Assembly: GCA_037974665.1 (NCBI GenBank)
Contig: CM075773.1
Span: 64,896,263 to 64,960,262 of the forward strand
Direction: 5' to 3'
Length of the DNA stretch: 64,000 nucleotides
Origin: Ehretia macrophylla
Taxonomy: Eukaryota; Streptophyta; Magnoliopsida; Boraginales; Ehretiaceae
Of this stretch, positions 22,300 through 33,754 are shown piece by piece. Under the pieces are notes generated by a model. The model was not told the origin of the DNA and did no database searches. It saw nothing but the letters and a program-made list of their open reading frames with translations. The position numbers and the translations under genes are program-made. Each line of letters starts with the position of its first letter. Position 1 is the stretch's first letter.

Positions 22300-23216
22300 T
22301 ATAGACTTTTGATGCAATGTAGGATGATACTGAAAAGTGAAGAATCAGACCCGAAACGAACAAAATTGCAAGTCATGAAGTTAAGAACGGGGAAACATGG
22401 GAACTGATGGAAGAATAAAGCTCATAGAGAAGAAATTTGGCCGAAACTAGCACGAAATCGGATTCGAAACATTGATTTGGATGATCTCAAATAGTAACCT
22501 ATGTCCATTTTTCACAAATCATACCACTTTTTCAGGTAGAAACGGCCTTCTGAGCAAAACGCAAGTTCTACCCTGCGTGCGGCATGATTTTAACCAAATT
22601 CCATCGTTTGGAGGGTTAAAATAGTGAAAAATGTCCGAAAATGTCTTGGTCAAAGTCAAAATTCAAGACCCAAAAAAGTCAGCAAAAGGGCGCTCAAGCT
22701 CCCCTCAAAGAAACTTCCACCATCTTCTGGAAATTGCACGTGGCGCAAATCCAGCGAAATAGCAGAAGGGCGCTTGATATTCCGGAAGAAACACATGGCA
22801 AGTAGGTAACAGTCGGAGCAGAGTCGCGCTCCCAAATATTTTGCCTATAAATACCCATCTCCCCGGTTCAAATTTAGACTATATTTTAGATTTTAATTAT
22901 TGTTTTAATTAATTATTTAGTTAATTTAATTAGTTTTAATTAATTAAAATATTAATTTAGCAGTAATTATAGAATACGGGGGAAGTTCTTCCCAAATAGC
23001 TTTTAATAGAAAAACTTTTATTCGGAAGAAGTTCTGCCCAAGTAGCTCTTATTCGGGGGAATCTCGGCCCGAATAGCTATTTTGTGTTGGACCTCTACTC
23101 AAATTCCCGGAATTAGAAATACAAAGTCGTCATATCGGGAAAACCTTTCTTGACTCTCTTATTTGTACTACTTGTATTTATTATTATGTCTGAATAAAGT
23201 TATTATCTGGGGAGGA
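22300..23216 (+). repeat. LTR-like host sequence, left of the young LTR element
   Basis: Non-coding sequence with a TATA box (CCTATAAATACC, about 22843-22854). Three degenerate copies of a 31-45-bp motif follow, of the type GGAAGAAGTTCTGCCCAAGT (starts 22977, 23023, 23054). It continues after the insertion at 29922. The layout suggests a long gypsy-type LTR, with the 3' part ending near 30650 (...GTGCACTTGCGGGTT). This is inferred from general resemblance only; the boundaries are uncertain. Confidence 0.4.
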
Positions 23217-25695
23217 TGTGATACCCCGAACCTGGCATGTATTCAATAGCATTTAAAGTTCATTTAAATTGTATTTTATTGACCTTTCACCTTCTTTGAC
23301 CAAACTAGTTGACTTTTCATCTACATTGACCAACTAGGACAAGGTGAGAATTTTTGAAATGTTTAATAAAGGGCAAACTTGGGATTAGAAATAAAAAAAT
23401 GCAATGTTAAGTTAGTCAAATTTTGGGTCAACTTTGGAATTAAATCTGAACCAATTGGGGAAGAGTTAGGTAGCAAATTATATATGGTTGGAAAGCTCTA
23501 TGAGTCTAGTTTCTGAGGCTTCAAACCGTTCGTGAATTGGAGTTTTCTAGAAGAAGTTATGGCCGTTTTCGTAAGGTCGCGCATAGCTGTTTTGGTTTAG
23601 CGGGTTGACCAAAGCTTTGACCATTTGTCATCTTTTATTTAAGTTTAAATACGAAACAAAAGAGTAAAAACCAGAAAAATAAGAGCCATGGCTGAAACCA
23701 TGGAGGAAAAAAAAAAAAAAACATTTCAACTTCAAATCTTCATTTCGTCGCGTGAGCTTGTGCGGGGTGGTTTCCGAGGCATCCATCGTGGTTTCCCTAG
23801 CGTCTAGGAGCGTCTAAGGTGAGGGTTTCATCGTTATTTGCGCATTTGAAAAATGTATATCTAAACTTTAATTTTTAGAACTTATGCGTAGATTGTTGTT
23901 TTAATCATTTTGTTGCTTAAAGAATGTTCCTTGTTGATTGTAGAACATGTATTTATAGCTTTTTAGCATTTTCTGCAGTTGAAAATCGAAATTGCAATTT
24001 AAATTGACTAATGAATAGTAATTAGTGAATAGTAAACCCTTGAAACGATAAAGTTGCACTGTTATGCTGTCCGTTGATGTAGAAATGTGCTAGATATGCT
24101 AGAATGCCTAAATGTGTAGTTTAATTGGAATGTGTAATAGAAAAATAGAGAAAAACGGCTTGGTGAAAGTCGGGGTCGTTTAGGTCGAGTTTAGCGTTTT
24201 CTCGTATTGCGTGTTGGCATTGTTTCGGGAGGCCATGGAAGCACTTTTGGTGCGATTATGGCGTTGGTTGGGTGTTTGGTTGATATAGTTGTAGTTCAAA
24301 CGAGCAAAGGGAGAAATCGGGACTCTGCGTGAATTCTAGGGTAAAGTAGGGTTTCGGGGTCTTTAGACGTGCCTTATGGTGACCTAGAAGGACTGGTGAA
24401 GTCGGTTTCCAAAGCTCGTGGCTCGTTTGAAAGTAGTAGTGTTTTGAAGTTGGGGTCATTTTTGTGATTTTGTGTGTTTTCATAGAATATTGCTTATAGT
24501 ATGTTTATATTGATTATAGAATGCTTATGTTGCCTATAGAATACTTGTTAATGCTTGATAATGTTAGTTGGTGTTGTTTTTGTCACTTGTTTGATTGTAA
24601 ATGCTTGTTAATGCTTATTACGCTTGTTAGAGTTGATTATTGATTGAAATGTTTATCAATTGTTGAGAATGCTTGATATCGCTTGCTCATCGCCTTGTAT
24701 CGAGTCTTGCATTGCATAGTGTCTCGCGCGTGAGTGATGGGCCTCTCTGGGTAGCCTCGGGTTGCCAGTGTTGGTTGCTCTAGCTCCGCTGCTATTCCCT
24801 TTCTCGCTTGGGTTGCCTCCCAGAGAGATTTGGGTCGTAGAATTGATGGTTACCCCCAGGGTATTCCAAACTGGTGTTATAAAGTGGTTTGGGCCGGCGC
24901 GTCATCGTTAATGTCATCGGAATCGTGATCGGTACATTACTCGCTCGAGTGATCCATAGCCTTCAAAGTGTGGTATAGCTTTGATTGGTTGTATTAATGT
25001 TTTTCTTAATTGTTTATTGTATTGTTATATATATTGAATGCCTTTTATTGATTGTATTGCTTAACTGTACCTATTTGCATTGCTCGATCTTCTTTCTCTC
25101 CATCTCAATATCTGTCTCGCCCTCACTAAGTATACGTGTTGTGTATACTCACTCCTCACCACCACATTTCAGGAAATGCCATGTTAGCTGGAAAGTTCGT
25201 GATTTCGTGAAAGTCCGTGCTTGAAGGGTTGTCCTGCGTGCCTATGTGACTTGAGTTGTCAAAGTTGTAAAGCTGTATGTTTTTATGTATTATATGTATT
25301 TAATGTTAAAGGGGATGTAATTTAAGTTCATTAGATTATGTATTTAGTTAATATAGCTTAACTTCAATATATATTTGTAATGACAAAAAGGGAAAAAGAT
25401 AGAAAGTCATGATAGTCTACTTTATGCAATAGGTTGGTGTAGTTTAATTGCTAAGCTTGAATTTATATTTACTTGTGAATTGCTTGTTGTGAACCGAGGC
25501 TCGGACGGCCTTGAGGTGGTTGAATGGTTGGACACGGTGTTGGTCCATTTATATGCTATTACAGGTTTTGCAATTTGCCTAGAAACAGGGGAGACTCTGT
25601 CCGTCTTTCCCTAAAATCTTGCCCAGGTTTGGATTTGGGTTGTGAATAGATTGATTGTTAGAACTCCCGATCTCGAGAGGGATCGGGGTGTCACA
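23217..25695 (+). repeat. 5' LTR of the LARD-like element (2,479 bp)
   Basis: TG...CA ends are within TGTGATACC...GGTGTCACA. It contains a TTTAAGTTTAAATACG TATA-like region near 23640, a poly(A) run at about 23710, and a possible splice donor (GTCTAAG|GTGAGGG, about 23819). Short frames inside are repeated in the 3' LTR and have no protein signature. Confidence 0.95.
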
Positions 25696-27420
25696 GGTGG
25701 TATCAGAGCTTGTCTAGCTCATAAGCCGGGACAGGGTCCTCGGCCTGGTGGGTAGTGGTCCTTGAATGTGTGCTTGATAAGTGTGTCTTGAAAGTGTATG
25801 CTTGTATGTGAGATTGTGTGTCTTGACTTGAATGTAAGCACTTATGTGATTGTGTTATGTGTTATGTGTTAAATGTTTCTCAAGAAAGGTAAAATGTCTA
25901 GTTGTCTATCGAATTGACTTATTGAATTGACCTCGTGAATCGAATCGACCTCGTGAATTGTTAGTTGCTTGAAGTATTACTTGTAATGTGTGCATAGAAT
26001 GTCTTGAATTAGCTATGTCGTGGTTTGAATTGATTATGTTGTGCTTGACTTGATTACCGTGCTTGAGTGACTTTGTTGAATAAACTGTTTTACAAACTTG
26101 CTTGCATAATAGTTTAAGGCATGTGTATAACTGTGATATATTGGCATTCATATATGTCCTATGGAAATGGTAAGTAAGTCATCTTCCTCCCCTGAAGAAA
26201 GTGGTTCACCGCTGGCTTTTCAAGGAGTATGGATTGGCAGGAAATGAATGGCATTTGACTAGCCTTTATTTGGGAATTGGTGTTTGCTTTTGGAGCTCGG
26301 TTATTGGCAAATCTCTATGGTCCTCCTCTGTGCTTACAATTGTGAAAGGGTAGCTTTCTCTTGGGATTTTATTTGGTTATTCTTTGGAGCATTCTTTGGT
26401 TTTCTTAATGGGTATTCTTTGGAGACTTTTGTTGGCATTTCTCGGTGGATTTGGCTATTGGGATTTTAATCGGCCTTACTACACAGTAATATCTATGGTA
26501 TATGTGTCTCGGTCTTTATTGGTGTGATACTGGCATCCCTGATTGAAAATTCTTCAATGGTATTTTCTGGAATTCTCAGTGGCCAATTATTTAATATTTA
26601 CTTATTAAGCAAACTTGGCTACTTTCTTATTGGAGCATTGTTTCGGATATCTTCTTCAGTGTTCCTCAGTAGGTTTGGTATTTGGAGTTCCTATTAGACT
26701 TATTGTATAATACTACTTAGGGTATTCTTTGAAATTCTTATTGGGCGTTCTATTGGTATTTTCCTTATTGGCAAGGTTGCATGAAGTTTTCACTTGGCAA
26801 ATAGTGAAGAGGCCTCAGAGTTTGGCTTTGGTGGGAAACTATATTTGTTATTCAACTTGGTTGTTTTATTGGGCACATTATATTTTCTCTGCTATTTCCT
26901 TTGACATTCCTCTCAGCATTTGATAGCAAAACTCGGAATCTAATTGGGTGTCCCATGGGGTTATTATTTGGAAGGCTTCTTTAGAACTTCGAAATATATT
27001 TGATTGGGTTCTTAGTATTTTCTTCAGCACTCTTAACTGGGTATTCTTCTATGAAATTCATGACCAGTGGGGTACTTATTTGGACCTCTGGATGGAACCT
27101 TTGTTTGAGCATTTATTTGGCTTCTTGTTTGGGAATTCTCGGGCAGTAATAGTTGAACTTCTACTCGAGATTCGTGTATGGGGTATTCATTTGGTATTCT
27201 TCTTATCATTAATATGTGATGTGATTTTATCTACAGTATCTTTGCTTAGGTCTTTATTGGTATTATCTCGGCGCTTTTGGTTGGAATTTTATTCTTCTTC
27301 GGTATTCGTGTCAACGAGATTCTTCAACCGATGAAGATTAGTCAGAATTGAATTTCAGATGATGCTGAGTTCTATTGGAAGAAGAATTGCGAGGACGCAA
27401 TTGTTTTAAGGGGGGAAGGA
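25696..27420 (+). other. Non-coding interior of the LARD-like element, with PBS and PPT
   Basis: The PBS TGGTATCAGAGC (25698-25709) starts two bases after the LTR and matches the complement of initiator-Met tRNA. The PPT AAGGGGGGAAGGA (27408-27420) touches the 3' LTR. From about 26200 the plus strand is rich in T and G, with recurring 'TATTGG', 'TCTTTGG' and 'GGTATTC' words. Three open stretches (26284-26469, 26729-26923, 26948-27334) give Trp/Phe-rich peptides that resemble no retroelement domain. I regard them as composition artefacts. Confidence 0.85.
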
Positions 27421-29916
27421 TGTGATACCCCGAACTTGGCATGTATTCAATAGCATTTAAAGTTCATTTAAATTGCATTTTATTGACCTTTCACCTTCTT
27501 TGACCAAACTAGTTGTCTTTTCATCTACATTGACCAACTAGGACAAGGTGAGAATTTTTGAAATGTTTAATAAAGGGCAAACTTGGGATTAGAAATAAAA
27601 AAATGCAATGTTAAGTTAGTCAAATTTTGGGTCAACTTTGGAATTAAATCTGAACCAATTGGGGAAGATTTAGGTAGCAAATTATATATGGTTGGAAAGC
27701 TCTATGAGTCTAGTTTCTGAGGCTTCAAACCGTTCGTGAATTGGAGTTTTCTAGAAGAAGTTATGGCCGTTTTCGTAAGGTCGCGCATAGCTGTTTTGGT
27801 TTAGCGGGTTGACCGAAGCTTTGACCATTTGTCATCTTTTATTTAAGTTTAAATACGAAACAAAAGAGCAAAAACCAGAAAAATAAGAGCCATGGCTGAA
27901 ACCATGGAGGAAAAAAAAAAAACATTTCAACTTCAAATCTTCATTTCGTCGCGTGAGCTTGTGCGGGGTGGTTTCCGAGGCATCCATCGTGGTTTCCCTA
28001 GCATCTAGGAGCGTCTAAGGTGAGGGTTTCATCGTTATTTGCGCATTTGAAAAATGTATATCTAAACTTTAATTTTTAGAACTTATGCGTAGATTGTTGT
28101 TTTAATCGTTTTGTTGCTTAAAGAATGTTCCTTGTTGATTGTAGAACATGTATTTATAGCTTTTTAGCATTTTCTGCAGTTGAAAATCGAAATTGCAATT
28201 TAAATTGACTAATGAATAGTAATTAGTGAATAGTAAACCCTTGAAACGATAAAGTTGCACTGTTATGCTGTCCGTTGATGTAGAAATGTGCTAGATATGC
28301 TAGAATGCCTAAATGTGTGGTTTAATTGGAATGTGTAATAGAAAAATAGAGAAAAACGGCTTGGTGAAAGTCGGGGTCGTTTAGGTCGAGTTTAGCGTTT
28401 TCTCGTATTGCGTGTTGGCATTGTTTCGGGAGGCCATGGAAGCACTTTTGGTGCGATTATGGCGTTGGTTGGGTGTTTGGTTGATATAGTTGTAGTTCAA
28501 ACGAGCAAAGGGAGAAATCGGGACTCTGCGTGAATTCTAGGGTAAAGTAGGGTTTCGGGGTCTTTAGACGTGCCTTATGGTGACCTAGAAGGACTGGTGA
28601 AGTCGGTTTCCAAAGCTCGTGGCTCGTTTGAAAGTAGTAGTGTTTTGAAGTTGGGGTCATTTTTGTGATTTTGTGTGTTTTCATAGAATATTGCTTATAG
28701 TATGTTTATATTGATTATAGAATGCTTATGTTGCCTATGGAATGCTTATAATGCCTATAGAATACTTGCTAATGCTTGATAATGTTAGTTGGTGTTGTTT
28801 TTGTCACTTGTTTGATTGTAAATGCTTGTTAATGCTTATTACGCTTGTTAGAGTTGATTATTGATTGAAATGTTTATCAATTGTTGAGAATGCTTGATAT
28901 CGCTTGCTCATCGCCTTGTATCGAGTCTTGCATTGCATAGTGTCTCGCGCGTGAGTGATGGGCCTCTCTGGGTAGCCTCGGGTTGCCAGTGTTGGTTGCT
29001 CTAACTCCGCTGCTATTCCCTTTCTCGCTTGGGTTGCCTCCCAGGGAGATTTGGGTCGTAGAATTGATGGTTACCCCCAGGGTATTCCAAACTGGTGTTA
29101 TAAAGTGGTTTGGGCCGGCGCGTCATCGTTAATGTCATCGGAATCGTGATCGGTACATTACTCGCTCGAGTGATCCATAGCCTTCAAAGTGTGGTATAGC
29201 TTTGATTGGTTGTGTTAATGCTTTTCTTAATTGTTTATTGTATTGTTATATATATTGAATGCCTTTTATTGATTGTATTGCTTAACTGTACCTATTTGCA
29301 TTGCACGATCTTCTTTCTCTCCATCTCAATATCTGTCTCGCCCTCACTAAGTATACGTGTTGTGTATACTCACTCCTCACCACCACATTTCAGGAAATGC
29401 CATGTTAGCTGGAAAGTTCGTGATTTCGTGAAAGTTCGTGCTTGAAGGGTTGTCCTGCGTGCCTATGTGACTTGAGTTGTCAAAGTTGTAAAGTTGTATG
29501 CTTTTATGTATTATATGTATTTAATGTTAAAGGGGATGTAATTTAAGTTCATTAGATTATGTATTTAGTTAATATAGCTTAACTTCAATATATATTTGTA
29601 ATGACAAAAAGGGAAAAAGATAGAAAGTCATGATAGTCTACTTTATGCAATAGGTTGGTATAGTTTAATTGCTAAGCTTGAATTTATATTTACTTGTGAA
29701 TTGCTTGTTGTGAACCGAGGCTCGGATGGCCTTGAGGTGGTTAAATGGTTGGACACGGTGTTGGTCCATTTATATGCTATTACAGGTTTTGCAATTTGCC
29801 TAGAAACAGGGGAGACTCTGTCCGTCTTTCCCTAAAATCTTGCCCGGGTTTGGATTTGGGTTGTGAATAGATTGATTGTTAGAACTCCCGATCTCGAGAG
29901 GGATCGGGGTGTCACA
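27421..29916 (+). repeat. 3' LTR of the LARD-like element (2,496 bp)
   Basis: Nearly identical to the 5' LTR. A 20-bp insertion at about 28739, made of a local repeat (GGAATGCTTATAATGCCTAT), and a poly(A) run three bases shorter account exactly for the 17-bp length difference. Confidence 0.95.
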
Positions 29917-29921
29917 GAGGA

Positions 29922-30670
29922 TATTATAAATGACGGTCTTCTAATATATGGTCTCAGATTCAGTTTATTTAATTCAATTGCAATATATGGTTTGCTTTAT
30001 ATTCAGTATTGTCTTTCATACGTAATGTTTTTCAATAGACGCTATGATTGTTTTACTTTATTGTCTTTCATACATAATGATTTTCAGTAGATGTTATGAT
30101 TGCTTTACTTTCGTGCCATATATCCATGCTTTAATAGTAAATCTATAGGTTGTACCATAGATTCCATGAGACTATAGGTTGTACCATAGTTTCTATCTAA
30201 GTTGGAGTTGTTGATTACTTAGTTAAAACAGACCTTTTACACTAGGTTATAAGGACAGATCCATACTATGGCTCTACGCTCGTAGATGGAACGGCACCTA
30301 TAACAGACGTAGTAATCGAGACTTCAATCAGACTAAGGTAATTGACTAGGTTAATGCTTGTACCTTAATCCCTTGCATAGAATTAGAATCCTGGATGCCG
30401 AGTCTATATTGATTGCCTCTTTGCATATCCATCCCCCTAGATTCCTTTCCCTCGTATTCCATTTTTACATAGTTAGTTTAGTTTAGTTGTAATTTCACAC
30501 GCTACTCAAATGCCCTTTCAAACTGTCACTTACTGCTTTAACACTTTCATACACTATTTCATTAAACTAACTAACGAACTTCCCTGTAGATACGATTCCG
30601 TACTCATAACATACTACACTACAAGATCTGTGCACTTGCGGGTTATTTAAACTTGGTTATTTTGCATGCT
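29922..30670 (+). repeat. LTR-like host sequence, right of the young element
   Basis: Continuation of the 22.3-23.2 kb segment after the GAGGA target duplication. 'TAGGTTGTACCATAG' is repeated at about 30147 and 30175. The end near 30650 (TGCACTTGCGGGTTATTTAA) resembles the 3' ends of long gypsy LTRs. Assignment is tentative. Confidence 0.35.
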
Positions 30671-30779
30671 TTTTATACACACACCAAGTTGCAATCAATG
30701 GGAGACATTTTATAGGGAAATGTTTAAATTTTTATTTATCTATATGATATCTTACTTATGCCTTGATACCAAATTCAAT

Positions 30780-33432
30780 TTTGTTTGACTATATTAGATT
30801 TTGTCATCATCAAAAAGGGAAAAATTATTAGCCGAAGCCTTAATCCTATACTTTGATGATAATTAAATCTTAATTACACAATTGATCTATTGACTAATCA
30901 TGCCTTGTATAAGTTCATTGTTTGAGAATTAGTCAAAGATTGAATGATGTTCAAATGATAAGCAAGCTTATGAAGATTGGAGTGATGATCAAGTTCATGG
31001 AAGATGATGATCAAACAAAAGGCATCCTCCAACTACAAGCTCTAAAGTGATCAACATGCTTAGCAAGCTCAAGTTCTATGGTGGTGAAGATTCATGATGA
31101 TTCAAGTACTATTCTTCTATAACGATCTTACCAGAAAAGATTAAAGATCGAAGCTTGAAGAGGGAGTAATAAGGAAGGAAACGTGGCAACATAAGAGGTA
31201 ACGACCTTTTATGTGGTATGCCTCAAATGCATTATGAAAGCTCAAAAAATCAATTTTCAAACTTTCTAATTATGTTTAAGCTTTCTAAATTTCTCTTAGC
31301 TTTCAAAGTCTTCTCGAAAACTATTTGATTGATTTTAAAATAGCTTAAAACGAGTTAAGCTTCACTTGCAAAGCTTGGTTAAGTTTGGTCAGTTGAAAGA
31401 CGCAGCCGACATAACAACCGGCTAAGGCAGGAAGAGCTGGATGAGGGACTCATCTGACAGCTTCATTTAACATATCTAGAGGGATACGAATGAGTCTACC
31501 AGCTGAGCCACTTATCTGCCACATTTGACAATTAGTTCAAAAAACTAGTTGTTAACTAGCCAGTACAAGTTTTTCTATAAATGGAAATAGTTCATTTGAG
31601 AAATATAACTTTGAGAAGCTGAAGAAAACTCTTGAGAGCATTTATTGAGCTTGTGCTAACACCTTCAATACACTTTCAAAAACATTTATTGATTCTTTAC
31701 TTGGAAATCCTTGAGCTATCAATTGTACGTCATTTGTATTCATTCATCTTAAGAGGAGATATAAATACCCTTATCTATCATTCTCACGGTTCATTGTAAA
31801 CCCTCTAAAGCTAAACATTGAAAGATTCATAGTTTAGTGAGAGAGAGATGTTGGGACTTTCTTTGTGAATTTAAAGAAAGGAAAAGTCATGCTTTTCTCT
31901 TATAGATTCAAGAGTGGATTATAAGAGTTATTTTTTGTTTCACCAACTCTTGAAAGAGCACCTTTAGTGGAGTTCGTAGAATCATTGTGTTTGTCTTCTA
32001 TCTCTCTACTCTTCTCTCTTTACTTCTGTGCCCTCTACCTGTTTGATATTCTACTTGCTTGTTTTGGAATTGCTTCAATCAAAATTTTAATTAGTAGTAA
32101 GTGGTCATATACTTAATTCACCCCACTTAAGTATAATTGTCTAACACTTGTTTTATGAGTTTTATACTTAATCCATATTTGAGCTAAGAAGAAGAATTAC
32201 AAGGATTAAGTTAATAGAGAAATTTGATGCAAAGATGAGAGCAAGCCTTTGTCCTACTTTAAGAAGCTTGAAGAATTGAAAAAAAAAAAAAAATAGTAGT
32301 AACATAAGGGGTAGCGGCTTTTCTTATGTTGTTTGCCTTAGTTTGTTATGTTATGCTCTTGGTGCAAAATACTTTCAAAATGTTTTTCTCAAAGATTGCT
32401 TTGAAAATGTTTTTCTCAAAATATGAAAAATATTTTGGTGTTTAAAATGTCTTGTAACTCTTTTAAAGGGTTGATCGTTTATTATTAAAAATCGTTTTAT
32501 CTTAAAATGAAATGGTTTTTAAATTGTTTAGACCTAACCGAAAAACTGAACCGGTTTTGTCTTGACCTATCAGAAAAGTTAGTCAATTGACTCGCCTAAG
32601 CAGAAGTGCCACCGACTAACCGATCGGTAGACCAATTGAGCCACTAGTCTGGCCACGGGGCTCGTTTGGCGGTGTCAAAGAGTGACCTCTCTAACCATGA
32701 TCGAGCCATTGCTGAACTAGTGCCTCATTTGATAGCACTGTCAATTTTTGAAAACTAGTTGTTTTCTATAAGCTATATCTCTTTAAAGCCACAACTACCT
32801 CTACCTTTCAAAACCACCTCTTTCAGTAACAAGCATTCATTCTAAAGCTTTCAAAGTCTGTCTTACTCATTTATTAATCCAATCTTGAGCTACCACTTTT
32901 AAATTTTTGAGCATTCAATGTGCCTTCACTAGTAATATCTACTCATTAAGGAGTTATTTCCTGTATTCATTTATTTCATAAAAATCTTGTTGGAATACTC
33001 TCTTGTACTTTAGATGTGAAAGATATCTTGTACAGATAAGAGTATGAGTCAAAGCTTTGTGGATTCAAAGGGAAGAATAGTAGGTTAGTGTCTCATCTAC
33101 ATTTGAAGATATTTGATTTTCTTGTGGATTCAAGAGAAGGTTGTAAAATTTTGCTTATATTTTATCAACATTTGATGAAGCATCTTAGTGGATATTTGAA
33201 CAATCCTAATGAAAGAAGTCCCTAGGTGGTGGATTAGGTGCTTAGGAGTTCGAAGTTCGAACCACCTAAAAATCCTCGTATTTGATCTTTCTTATCTCTA
33301 CGTTCTTTACATTCATATATAATGCATATATTGTGTTTGATAAATTGCTTAAGATAACATTGTTGCTGTATTGAAAAATTTTAAAGTAGTGTATTACTTC
33401 ATTAATCCTAATTCAATCCGCCTCCCCCCTAT
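30780..33432 (+). repeat. Two diverged copia (SIRE/Tork-type) LTR-like segments in tandem
   Basis: 30800-30825 (TTTGTCATCATCAAAAAGGG then AAAAAT) resembles the end of a copia internal region and its purine tract. 'TATTAGCC' at 30826 fits a decayed TGTTAGCC LTR start. Segment 1 (30826 to about 32146) has TGATGATAATTAAATCTTAA near its start and ATTCACCCCACTTAAG near its end. Segment 2 (about 32150-33432) repeats the blocks in order ('AAGCTTGAAGA', 'AACATAAGRGGTARCG', 'ACTAGTTGTT') and ends ATTCAATCCGCCTCCCCCCT. No coding sequence lies between them. Confidence 0.45.
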
Positions 33433-33754
33433 ATCTATGTGTACATATATATCTAATAATTGACCTAACGTTAAAATTAATTAATAAAAACTAAATAAAT
33501 ACTTATTGGAAATCAAAATTGGATGGTATTGCAAGATATAATTGACGGGCTGGAGTTGGTAATTATAATAGGTGTATGTGTGTGTGGCAGATGAGAGGTT
33601 TATTGATTCCAAAAACTAAAAGGCATATTGAATATCTCAATCTTGTCACTGTGGTACGTTTTAGCGCTTGTCGAGAAAATCAAATCCAGATGAATCTCTA
33701 AGAGCCATTTCCATCGATACTCAACTCATACAATGGGAGTAGGGACTTTCCTTG
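33433..33754. other. Intergenic 3' flank of gene X
   Basis: No feature recognised between the LTR-like block and the gene X stop codon. It should contain the gene's 3'UTR. Confidence 0.4.

Larger units (their letters stand above)
23217..29916 (+). mobile_element. Complete non-autonomous LTR retrotransposon (LARD-like), 6,700 bp
   Basis: LTRs 23217-25695 and 27421-29916 both start TGTGATACCCCGAAC and end GATCGGGGTGTCACA. A perfect 5-bp TSD, GAGGA, flanks the element (23212-23216 and 29917-29921). A PBS and a PPT are in place (see separate entries). The ends and the Met-tRNA PBS are of Ty3/gypsy type. The interior is only 1,725 bp and has no gag, protease, RT, RNase H or integrase. By eye the LTRs differ at about 22 substitutions plus a 20-bp insertion and a 3-base poly(A) difference, so insertion was recent. 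It must have used proteins from another element. Confidence 0.95.

Noticed and set aside
23205..23216. Polypurine tract (GGGGAGGA) just before the 5' LTR, suggesting it is a 3' LTR of another element
   Set aside because: GAGGA here is the target duplication matching 29917-29921. The purine run belongs to host sequence by chance.
24256..24483. 75-codon minus-strand frame, repeated at 28457-28684
   Set aside because: It lies inside both LTRs of the same element. Identity between copies reflects LTR identity, not selection, and no domain is visible.
26948..27334. 128-codon hydrophobic plus-strand frame inside the LARD-like element
   Set aside because: Rich in Trp/Phe because of repeated TTGG words. 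It shows no retroelement motif and no clear start. Treated as a compositional artefact.
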